29,816 bases of DNA from SAT2750 sp963581185 (GTDB lineage Bacteria; Planctomycetota; Planctomycetia; Pirellulales; Pirellulaceae): contig CAUZOB010000040.1 in the NCBI GenBank assembly GCA_963581185.1, positions 1 to 29,816 of the forward strand. The letters run 5' to 3'. A program made the translations under genes and the position numbers. Each line of letters begins with the position of its first letter. Within the stretch, counting starts at the first letter, position 1. Under the pieces are notes generated by a model that was not told the origin of the DNA, did no database searches, and was given only the letters and a program-made list of their open reading frames with translations. Of this stretch, positions 1-7,518 are shown one piece after another.

Positions 1-210
1 GACTCGTCCAAATATCCGTGTTGTGCCAGCTGGCAAACACGTTTATCGTGTAGTCGCTGCCAGAGTGGATTCAATCCCGCCAAAGGCAGTGAGATCGACC
101 GGTGGGGGGGCTTGTCCTGGCGTCTCGTGGATGGCACCGTCGTCCTACACGCTCGATTTCAGGAGACGTCAAGACGATTCAGTTTCATAGCCCTTGAAGG
201 CACGGAGTAA
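1..210 (+). other. Possible 3' end of an unidentified gene (uncertain frame)
   Basis: Frame 1 is open from the window edge to a TAA at 208-210 (69 codons), and frame 2 is open to a TAG at 188-190. Neither product is recognisable. The first third reads more like protein in frame 2 (it contains RVVPAGKHVYRVV) while the last half reads better in frame 1 (it contains RLVDGTVVLHARF). A run of seven G at 104-110 lies between, so a frameshift, real or from sequencing, would join them. The stretch could equally be non-coding. Nothing else is visible before the next gene except a 9-codon mini-ORF (212-238) containing a weak hairpin. Confidence 0.2.
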
Positions 211-264
211 CATGCAGCTGGTTGCAAGAACCGGTTAGCACAATACCCGACAGACGGAACACTG

Positions 265-912
265 ATGATCGAAATTCGGCAGGTCGAGACCGGCGAATTG
301 ATCATGCGGATCGACGCCGATTCGCTGGCGGGCTATCGATTCGGCTCCAAGCAACTGGTTGGTGCCGATTTTTCTAACATGAACCTCCAGGGTACCGACT
401 TTTTCAACGCCGACATCCGCCAGGCGGATTTTTCCGGCGCGCTGCTGCAGGGCGCGATTCTCAAGAATGCCAATTGCAAGCAAGCCAGCTTTACCGGTTG
501 CGACCTGAAGAACGCTGACCTGACAGGGTCCTTCCTGGAGGGAGCCAGTCTGCGCGACGCGGACCTGAGTGATACTAGCCTGCGGTACGCCCACCTGACC
601 GACGCCGATCTCAGCGGTGCCAACCTGAATGGAGCTGACCTGAGCCTGGCGGACCTGCGTGGCAACTTCAATGAAGCGACTCTTTCAAATGCGGACCTGC
701 GTGGCGCCAACCTGACCGGTGCCAACCTGAATGGTGTCGACTTTAGCGGAGCCAACCTGCAGGACGCCAAGCTGATCGATGTCAGCATGGCACGTGTGAA
801 GATGAGTAACACGATCGGTCCTCACGGCAAGCTGATCGACAGCCCGGTATCTGAAAGCACAGTAACCGCGGTCGAATCGGGACCGGCCTGGTGGCAATTC
901 TGGCGACGCTAG
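265..912 (+). CDS. Pentapeptide-repeat protein
   Basis: 215 residues. After an N-terminal stretch of about 30 residues (MIEIRQVETGELIMRIDAD), residues about 31-180 are almost continuous pentapeptide repeats of the A(D/N)LxG type, for example DLSGANLNGADLSLADL near 115-131, broken only by the short GNFNEA insert. Such repeats fold into a right-handed square beta helix; in known members this serves as a scaffold or mimics DNA, but no specific partner is evident here. There is no signal peptide, so it is probably cytoplasmic. The tail is an unstructured serine/valine-rich segment ending in an aromatic and basic WWQFWRR. The ATG at 265 has only a weak purine-rich site upstream (ACGGAA). The gene ends 16 bp before the end of convergent hemW. 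The family is certain from the repeats; the function is unknown. Confidence 0.9.
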   Translation: MIEIRQVETGELIMRIDADSLAGYRFGSKQLVGADFSNMNLQGTDFFNADIRQADFSGALLQGAILKNANCKQASFTGCDLKNADLTGSFLEGASLRDADLSDTSLRYAHLTDADLSGANLNGADLSLADLRGNFNEATLSNADLRGANLTGANLNGVDFSGANLQDAKLIDVSMARVKMSNTIGPHGKLIDSPVSESTVTAVESGPAWWQFWRR

Positions 913-928
913 GGCATGTCTGGCGTGC

Positions 929-2083
929 TCATGTTCGCAACAGCTGTGGCCAGATGGAATCACTCAGCAGGATTCCCTCACGAGTCAATTGCAACTGGCC
1001 CTGCGAAAAACTGACCAGCTCAAGCTCCTGGTAGTGGTCCAGCAGCGGCCCCATCAGTTGCTCAACAGAAAAACCTGTCTGCTGCTGAAACTGGCCACTC
1101 TCGACACCCTGCATCCGTCGCAAGCCAAACACAAGGCGTTCCCGAGCGGCGTCTTCAGCAGACAACCGCTCGCTCTCCATCACCGGTGACTCGCCCGACT
1201 GCACTCGCTTGAGGTAAGTAAAGACACTGCGGTGGTTGGTCTCCCTGCGACCATCAAGGAACCGAGAGGCGCCAGGCCCAAAGGCCAGATAGCTGCTGCC
1301 GTCCCAGTACGTCTGGTTATGGCGACAGCGAGCATCTGGCCTGGCAAAGCTGGAGACCTCGTAGTGCTCCCATCCGCCACTCCCCAGCTCGTCGATCGCC
1401 AGCACGTACATTTGCCGCTGCAGTTCACTATCCAGTTCCTGCAGCTCACCGTTGCGGACACTGGCCAGCAGCGGGGTGCCCTGTTCAACGGTCAAACCAT
1501 AGCTGGAGAGATGTCCCGGCTGGCCTCTGGTCGCCTCCTTCAGATCGGCGTGCCAATCCTCCAGCGATTCGCCAGGGACTGAAAAAATCAGGTCGATCGA
1601 GAGGTCCAGGCCAGCGTCCTGAACGAGTTGCATCGCTCGACGTGCCAGCACAGCATCATGATCGCGTTCCAGCAGCTTGAGCTTGTCAGCCTGGAAAGAC
1701 TGCACCCCCAGGCTGACCCGCGTGACTCCCAGGCTGACGAGCTGTTCCACGAGTTCCGGCTGCAGGTCAACCGGGTTCGCTTCGACCGTGAATTCAGATC
1801 CGGCCTGCAGCGGCAGGTGAACACGCAGTGACTCGACCAGCCGCGTCAGCCAGTCGATTGGCAGATGGGTCGGTGTACCGCCACCGATGTAAAGCGTATC
1901 GAGCGGGCAGGGCTGATCCAGCCCGGACAACTCCAGCTGGATCGCAGCCAACATCGACTCGGCCAGGTCATCACGGCCGGCGATCACCGTAAAGTTGCAA
2001 TAGCCGCAGTGGTGCCGGCAGAAAGGGACATGGACGTATGCTGAGCGAGGCGCGTCAGGGCTGGTGGTGTTCGTGTCGCTCAT
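929..2083 (-). CDS. hemW: Radical SAM heme chaperone HemW (HemN-like)
   Basis: 384 residues from the ATG at 2083. The radical SAM cluster motif is C22-x3-C26-x2-C29 in VPFCRHHCGYCNF; GGGTPT at 68-73 and the SLGVQS segment near 124-129 are typical of the HemN/HemW superfamily. HNQTYW at 255-260 matches the HNxxYW motif that distinguishes the heme chaperone HemW from true coproporphyrinogen III dehydrogenase HemN, and the length fits HemW (about 380) rather than HemN (about 450). The role known for the family is to bind heme and deliver it to membrane respiratory enzymes, using a [4Fe-4S] cluster and SAM. The frame stays open upstream to 2323, but that extension is low-complexity and enters the neighbouring gene, so the start just ahead of the conserved domain is preferred. 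It lies downstream of the tRNase Z-like gene on the same strand, 136 bp away. Confidence 0.88.
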   Translation of the reverse strand: MSDTNTTSPDAPRSAYVHVPFCRHHCGYCNFTVIAGRDDLAESMLAAIQLELSGLDQPCPLDTLYIGGGTPTHLPIDWLTRLVESLRVHLPLQAGSEFTVEANPVDLQPELVEQLVSLGVTRVSLGVQSFQADKLKLLERDHDAVLARRAMQLVQDAGLDLSIDLIFSVPGESLEDWHADLKEATRGQPGHLSSYGLTVEQGTPLLASVRNGELQELDSELQRQMYVLAIDELGSGGWEHYEVSSFARPDARCRHNQTYWDGSSYLAFGPGASRFLDGRRETNHRSVFTYLKRVQSGESPVMESERLSAEDAARERLVFGLRRMQGVESGQFQQQTGFSVEQLMGPLLDHYQELELVSFSQGQLQLTREGILLSDSIWPQLLRT

Positions 2084-2219
2084 GGAACGGGCTATCGATT
2101 CGAGGACGCTGTGCGGGAATTGAACTCTCTGTCTCACCGCGACGATCGCAGAGTCGACGCGAAAGATCGATCCTCTCTGTCCTCCGCAGCTAAAAAGTGG
2201 AACTCCCGGACACCCCTGC

Positions 2220-3059
2220 TTAGAGCCAGAGGTGCAGTCGGCCGTCGAGTAATCCCGGCAAGGCACGCTCGACATCCCGCCGGATCGATCTTTCGTGATA
2301 GCGTGTGCTGAAGTGGCCGGCAATCAGGCACTCATTCTCAAAGCGGTCCTGCCTTTCAACGTAATCACTCAGGTGCATGTGACCATGCTTGCGTATCTTC
2401 TCCTTGCTGTGGTCCGCCGCCACAAAGGTCATCTCACTAATCAGGATCGGCACCTGGTAAAAGATTGGCGTCTCATCCAGTGCCTGGGCGGTCGTATCAC
2501 CGAGATAGCCGAGCAGAGGAGTGCGGGTATGCTCCGAGACTTCGACTCCCGAGTAGCGCAGGTCGCGAATCTCATGTCCACTCAGGTCGGTATATTCGCT
2601 CTTTAGCTTGGTGCGGCACTCCCAGACACAGAATCCCACGGAGGGGACGGTGTGAAATGTGGGAGTCACGGTGACCAGCAGTTCTCGTGAGAGTCGAATT
2701 TCGTCGCCTGGCTCGACCGCGACCAGCTCACAGGGAAGTCGGCTGCGGTCCAGTCGGCTAAAGCTGCGCAGCAACTGGTGGATCAGGTCGATCGAGTGAG
2801 TGGGGGCGTAGATCACGGGTGGTTCCATCTTCATCATCCGTCGCCGGGCCACGTAGACCGGCAGTGCCGCCACGTGATCCAGGTGGGTATGGCTGATGAA
2901 CCAGTTGGGTGTCCCCATGAAACTCCATGGCTGAGCACCCAGGTCCAGGCCGATCTTGAGTTCCGGGATCCGCCAGTAGGTCTGGACTGCCGCCCGGGAA
3001 TAACCCTCGATGGTCAGGTTGCGATGAGTCAGTTGTTTGACCGGGAGGTTTTCGACCAT
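2220..3059 (-). CDS. RNase Z-family metallo-beta-lactamase hydrolase, plant short tRNase Z-like
   Basis: 279 residues. Metal ligands are visible in the usual order: H57-x-H59-x-D61-H62 (ISHTHLDH), H136 (PTFHTVPS), D188 (LGDTT), the H227-x-H229-x-S231 segment (HGHMHLSD) and H249 (AGHFSTRY). These are the RNase Z arrangement, in which two zinc ions cleave the 3' trailer from pre-tRNA. The central segment KLKSEY-x-LSGHEIRDL and following SGVEVSE resemble, from memory, the short tRNase Z of plants (TRZ1) more than the E. coli or Bacillus enzymes, so 3' tRNA processing is the leading guess but another phosphodiester substrate is possible. There is no signal peptide. The ATG at 3059 lacks a good Shine-Dalgarno site. 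It is 96 bp downstream of the giant gene and 136 bp upstream of hemW, all on the minus strand. Confidence 0.82.
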   Translation of the reverse strand: MVENLPVKQLTHRNLTIEGYSRAAVQTYWRIPELKIGLDLGAQPWSFMGTPNWFISHTHLDHVAALPVYVARRRMMKMEPPVIYAPTHSIDLIHQLLRSFSRLDRSRLPCELVAVEPGDEIRLSRELLVTVTPTFHTVPSVGFCVWECRTKLKSEYTDLSGHEIRDLRYSGVEVSEHTRTPLLGYLGDTTAQALDETPIFYQVPILISEMTFVAADHSKEKIRKHGHMHLSDYVERQDRFENECLIAGHFSTRYHERSIRRDVERALPGLLDGRLHLWL

Positions 3060-3155
3060 GGCAGCTGAACTCAGGCAGGCTTTCTGTTTTCACCCTCAAT
3101 TGGCAAGGGTGCTGTGCTACTGGCATCGACCAGACAGCGATTCGGGCGCGTCGTT

Positions 3156-6100
3156 TCAGACGGCTCTATCCGTCCATTCGTCCAGTTGTTGCAGCGCGTC
3201 CGGATAGGAAATCCTGACACGCGGGATGATCTTGCTCAAGCGGTCTTCCTGCTCATATCGCCAGCCAGGGTTCTGCTGAAAGGCAACTTCATCCTCCAGC
3301 GCGGTTAGCCAGCTAGGAACATCCAGTCCAGCACCGCTTGGTTGTTGCATCAAACGACCCGCTTCCTGCTCCAGCAATTCGAAGCGCGGCGCCGGGCCAC
3401 CCTGTTCCGCTTCTCGCATGGCAGGCGCCACCAGCGCCCTGAGCTGGTCAATTAGCATCGGCCGAATGAAGCGTTCACCCAGCCGATCGGCGACCGTCTG
3501 CATTCGCATCGCATATTGCTGCTGGATTCCTGACAACTGCTTGGCGTACTGTTCCGCCTCGTCATCGATACGATCTGCCAGGCCCTCACGCCACAAGCGA
3601 GCGGCTTCTTCCAGGCCCGATTGCACGAGCACCTTGTGCGCCAGGGTCACCGGACGCAGGTTCCAGCAGATGCGGTCATAGCGATTTCGCAAACGGAGGA
3701 AATCGAGCAGCGTGTACAGCAGCTCGCCGTGATCGCTCTGTGTGGTGGTACTGTTATAGTCGCGGTACTCGTGATAATTCTCCACGATCGCCTCGAGCAC
3801 CATCCAGAGATGATGGACCGCTTCGTCCCTGCTGATCTCCTTATCCAGCTCCGCGATCAAGCGAATCGAATCATCCCCTTCCTGCTGCAGCCGATCGAGC
3901 CAGTCACCGACACCCTGCAGCAGGATGCCGTGGATGTTCCCCATCGCGAGAAAGTGCTGCGTGAACAACTCATCGCCATATCGGCTGATAAAACTGACCA
4001 GCTGCTGCCAGACCTTCTTGTCGGCGACACGTTCCAGCACACTCAGTCGGAGTGTCTGGCTATGGGCCAGCCAGCTGACCAGCAGGCCCTCGGTCAATCG
4101 CTCCAGGATGGTAACCAGCAGGGGCGGCTCATCGTCCTCTGCTTCAGCCGGCTGCTCCCACTCATCGGAGGACCTGACCAGGCTCTCTACAATCGCCTGG
4201 AAGCCGATCGTGAACAATTCATCAAACTCGGTAACAGCACCCGGGCCGACCGGGTGCTGTCGCTCCAGCGTCCGCGCCATCTCCAGCAGCTGGCAGGTTT
4301 CCAGCAGCAAGCCGAGTCGGGGGAGGGCAGCCAGCAGATCAATAATGCTGCGCTGCAGGATCCTGCTGGCGACGATCTGGGTCGGATCACCACCCTTGGA
4401 AAGGGGTACATAAAGTAGCGGCTGGCCAGCGATCTCATCCATCCAGCGATCCCAGTGAGCACGAACTGTCTCTGCTTCACCTCTTAAAATGGCTGCAAAC
4501 ACCGGAATCGCTTCGGAATGCCCTGACTGCAGCGAAGGCTCGACCGGCGCGTCCGTGATCTGCAGGCTGGCAATGGCAGCTCGCAGCAGCCGCTCGGTAT
4601 CCGCCACCTCGATCAGCGAGGCGATGATCCGCTCCAGCAGGGTCTCGTGGATCACTCGTTGTCGATCGTATTCCAGCATCGAGGGCTGGTCTCCCAGCGG
4701 CTCACGAATACGGTGGACGCGGACAACCTGCATCAACTCATCCAGGCCCACACGGGTCCGTTCGAGATGCCGCAGCCAGCCTGCCAGCGTCTGGCTGAAA
4801 CCCAGTTCAGCATCCGCATCGCGGGGACTGGTCCGTAACAGGTCGACCGCCTGGCTGAGAGCCGCGATTCGCCGCAGATCGGCCAGGCACTCGTGGAATG
4901 CCAGTCGTTCTTCGATCTGCCGAGCAGCCAGCACCAGCTCCTCATGATTCGAACCATACTCGAACAATTCGCTGTCGACACCATCGTTGGTTGTATCCTG
5001 GTACGTCACATGTTCATAAGCGGCACTGAAGAGGGCATCATCCGGATCCAGCTCATCGTCATCCAGCATGTCCGCTTCATCCTGCCGATCCTGCGGTGTG
5101 CTGTCGGTAGCAAGTTGGAAGTAGGGGACATCCCAGTAAACACTGGCATTCGCTTCCAGGTAGTCATTGAACTTGCGAATCAGCTTCCAGCGGTCAGCTG
5201 GCAGCTGGCCATTCTCAGTCAGGTCATCGCTGACCACGATCAGCAGCCAGCGGCGGCAGAGCGAGTACCAGCTGCTGTCACTCTGTTCCAGACCAATCCG
5301 CTGTGACTCGCCCAGCCAGTGGATAAGCAGTGCCATCGAGGCGATCATGTCCGATCGATCCAGCAGGGCTTCGACCACCAGCGAGTAGGCACGGGGCGAA
5401 TCAAAGATCTCGGCATGGGGTGTCCAGAAGCGAATATCGCCACTGCTGGCTCCACCCTTGTGCCAGAGGTTGAGTGCCTCGGCCACATGCCGGGCAGCCC
5501 GATAGGTCTCCAGCGGATCCGCCGCTCGGACTCCGGACACCTCGTGTGCCGCAAATTGTCGCCACCAGTTCGCCGTGGCATGGAACTGTTGATCAATTCG
5601 CTGCGAGATGGCCGCGCCGTCACTGGCAGCTGCCTCTCGCCAGATTTCCGAATAGAGCGTGAAGATGCTGTCCATCAGCGAGACCAGCTCATCTGCGCGC
5701 TGATCGTGCACGGTGTTTTCAATGGCCGGGAAGAGGCTGAAGTTGGCATCGAAGCCGAGGATATTCCAGGGATCAATAAAGGCACCACAGCCGATGGCGC
5801 GATGCACAAGGTCCATGACCTGTGAGGACAGCTCCTCGGCCCTGTCCAGGTCACCGCGGCGGAGTGCATTTCTCGACTCGCTCAAACGGCAGACTATCTG
5901 GCATCGCATACGGGCCGCGGCAACGGGAATCACGTTCGCGTGGCGAATTGCCGGCTGGGAATGTCCCATCTGGGCAAAGGCATGCGAGAGGTGAACATGT
6001 TCCAGCTGGGTAGCACGGTAGCGAGTCAGGTGGCCGTTGAGGTGCTGGCGGGCGCCGCCAAAGGGCTGCAGCCGGGCTGCCGATTCCTCCTGGAGTCGCC

Positions 6101-7124
6101 GCTTGTGATCGCCCTGAACTTGTTCCAGCAGCTGTTCATAGAAGGCGTCCCGGTACCCAGCGATGCGGGGCATCAGGGTCGCCAGGGTGACCGATGAATC
6201 GTGCGTGTCGGGGCCGTTGCCGCAAATACCGGATGCCATCAGGATCGTGCCAGCCAGTACGGCGGCCGCCTCCATGTGAACCTGCCCGGCCGGGATCGAA
6301 TGGTCTGCTTCCAGGCGGGCCATCAGCGCATCCAGCGTAACTTGCTGAATCACAAACCGCCGATAGAAACCGTGGTTGTCAATCTCGTGAAGATCCCACT
6401 GGCCAAAATGATGGTTGGGTCGCTTGTTGACCGGGTGGTCAAAATCATAGGCCCGTGGATCGAGGGCAATTTCGTCGAGGCAGTCGGGATCAAAGAACGC
6501 CTGCCGCAGGACGACCGGATCGGTGTTCCAGAGCAACTCGATCGTCTCTTCCAAAACCGACTGGTAACGACCCGCCGCCACTCCAACTCCCTTCACATAC
6601 AGCGGAATTGGACAAAACCACTCATGCGGATAGGGTTCAATCTTCTGAGATTCCAGGGCCGCGATCGGTCGATAGCCGATGTAGTCATTCAAGCGAGCGA
6701 TGATGGCATCGACCGCCTCGTCATGGGCCTGCCAGGGAGCCCCCTGTTGCAAGACGACCTCGAAAACCCGCGCCAGGAAAAATGAATTGAAGAGGGTCCT
6801 CTCGTCCTGGTGGAACAACAGGTCCCGGTGAAAGACCAGGTACTGCGGTACCACCCGCTGCATGGCCAGGTCCAGTACGGTGCGAGCCTGGGCGGTGTCC
6901 TGGAAGGCCGGATTGCCTTGCTGGAGCTGGTTGAGTTCGGTACCCAGTCCCTCGGCCAGTTGTTGCCAGGGGGATGAAGAGGAGCTGGTTATATCGAGGC
7001 AGCGATAAAGTTGATCGAGGTTGGAGAGCAGCTGGGGGTCGCCGCTACCTGACGAGAAATTGAGATAACCGAGCACCTGTTCGACTGCCGAGCGGCTGTC
7101 GAATATGATCCCCGGTTGATTCAT
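3156..7124 (-). CDS. Giant uncharacterised protein (1322 aa)
   Basis: I do not recognise this protein. It is 1322 residues with no signal peptide and no clear membrane helix, so it is probably cytoplasmic. It is rich in predicted alpha helix throughout, with many Leu/Ala/Glu/Gln/Arg heptad-like stretches (for example 735-860 and 1010-1240). The N-terminal 300 residues look most like a compact domain, with aromatic and His-rich segments EPYPHEWFCPIPLY (163-176) and HFGQWDLHEIDNHGFYRRF (239-257). A very acidic linker lies at about 673-720 (MLDDDELDPDDA). No nucleotide-binding loop, protease triad or cysteine cluster stands out. The start at 7124 is the only ATG consistent with the divergent intergenic region; translation continues without interruption, so the gene is intact. 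A helical-repeat scaffold is an inference only. Confidence 0.85.
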   Translation of the reverse strand: MNQPGIIFDSRSAVEQVLGYLNFSSGSGDPQLLSNLDQLYRCLDITSSSSSPWQQLAEGLGTELNQLQQGNPAFQDTAQARTVLDLAMQRVVPQYLVFHRDLLFHQDERTLFNSFFLARVFEVVLQQGAPWQAHDEAVDAIIARLNDYIGYRPIAALESQKIEPYPHEWFCPIPLYVKGVGVAAGRYQSVLEETIELLWNTDPVVLRQAFFDPDCLDEIALDPRAYDFDHPVNKRPNHHFGQWDLHEIDNHGFYRRFVIQQVTLDALMARLEADHSIPAGQVHMEAAAVLAGTILMASGICGNGPDTHDSSVTLATLMPRIAGYRDAFYEQLLEQVQGDHKRRLQEESAARLQPFGGARQHLNGHLTRYRATQLEHVHLSHAFAQMGHSQPAIRHANVIPVAAARMRCQIVCRLSESRNALRRGDLDRAEELSSQVMDLVHRAIGCGAFIDPWNILGFDANFSLFPAIENTVHDQRADELVSLMDSIFTLYSEIWREAAASDGAAISQRIDQQFHATANWWRQFAAHEVSGVRAADPLETYRAARHVAEALNLWHKGGASSGDIRFWTPHAEIFDSPRAYSLVVEALLDRSDMIASMALLIHWLGESQRIGLEQSDSSWYSLCRRWLLIVVSDDLTENGQLPADRWKLIRKFNDYLEANASVYWDVPYFQLATDSTPQDRQDEADMLDDDELDPDDALFSAAYEHVTYQDTTNDGVDSELFEYGSNHEELVLAARQIEERLAFHECLADLRRIAALSQAVDLLRTSPRDADAELGFSQTLAGWLRHLERTRVGLDELMQVVRVHRIREPLGDQPSMLEYDRQRVIHETLLERIIASLIEVADTERLLRAAIASLQITDAPVEPSLQSGHSEAIPVFAAILRGEAETVRAHWDRWMDEIAGQPLLYVPLSKGGDPTQIVASRILQRSIIDLLAALPRLGLLLETCQLLEMARTLERQHPVGPGAVTEFDELFTIGFQAIVESLVRSSDEWEQPAEAEDDEPPLLVTILERLTEGLLVSWLAHSQTLRLSVLERVADKKVWQQLVSFISRYGDELFTQHFLAMGNIHGILLQGVGDWLDRLQQEGDDSIRLIAELDKEISRDEAVHHLWMVLEAIVENYHEYRDYNSTTTQSDHGELLYTLLDFLRLRNRYDRICWNLRPVTLAHKVLVQSGLEEAARLWREGLADRIDDEAEQYAKQLSGIQQQYAMRMQTVADRLGERFIRPMLIDQLRALVAPAMREAEQGGPAPRFELLEQEAGRLMQQPSGAGLDVPSWLTALEDEVAFQQNPGWRYEQEDRLSKIIPRVRISYPDALQQLDEWTDRAV

Positions 7125-7518
7125 AATCCCCCCCAGTTAACCGTCATGATCCTCGCAGAATTCGCCTCACATCCCTCGATGCAGCACGGTATTCGTGCCT
7201 TGAGCAGACTTGCTCATGGTAGAAGCAGTTTTACAGATGGTCTAGGAGGCAGTAGGGCATTCACGCCGAGAGGCAGCCGTTGCCGATAATATAAGATAGC
7301 TAGGGCGCCCAAAAAATGGCTCAAACAAGCCGTTTTGTCCTGCCAGCGAACAATGTGAGGGTCAGGATTGAGACGGTCCTGCGGTCCATACGGATTGTGT
7401 CAGCGTCGACGACCCGTTTTCCGACTGGATTTTCCTCCCGACTCCGATAATATTTGGAGTAGGCCTTAACGGCCGGTACCCGAATAAATCAGACTCACCT
7501 CGAACAGGGTTCTGCACC
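7125..7518. other. Divergent intergenic region, 394 bp
   Basis: This holds the start regions of the giant protein (minus) and the propeller protein (plus). Visible elements are a perfect inverted repeat TGAGCA-GACT-TGCTCA (7201-7216), an 8-bp palindrome GGGCGCCC (7303-7310) next to an A6 tract, and two copies of CCGATAATAT (7283-7292 and 7444-7453). On the minus strand TATATT at 7288-7293 could be a -10 element but has no convincing -35 partner. A small hairpin GGCT/AGCC (7318-7331) is flanked by A- and T-rich runs. No open frame of note and no RNA gene was seen. Confidence 0.6.
7201..7216. repeat. Perfect inverted repeat, operator candidate
   Basis: TGAGCA at 7201-7206 and TGCTCA at 7211-7216 are exact reverse complements separated by GACT. 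It lies about 77 bp upstream of the start of the giant minus-strand gene, between that start and a TATATT -10-like element at 7288-7293. The spacing fits a dimeric regulator site or a short leader hairpin. Confidence 0.35.

Noticed and set aside
211..240. Hairpin and 9-codon ORF as a tRNA or leader
   Set aside because: The stem is 6 bp with a wobble and there is no cloverleaf; too short to support an RNA gene.
333..812. 159-codon repetitive open frame opposite the pentapeptide gene
   Set aside because: Its RLAP-like repeats are only the mirror of the pentapeptide codons.
2084..2323. 80-residue N-terminal extension of HemW
   Set aside because: It overlaps the upstream gene, is not similar to any HemW leader, and the conserved domain begins right after the ATG at 2083.
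3621..4418. 265-codon open frame on the plus strand
   Set aside because: It is antisense to the giant protein, with low-complexity, Gln-rich product and no start context.
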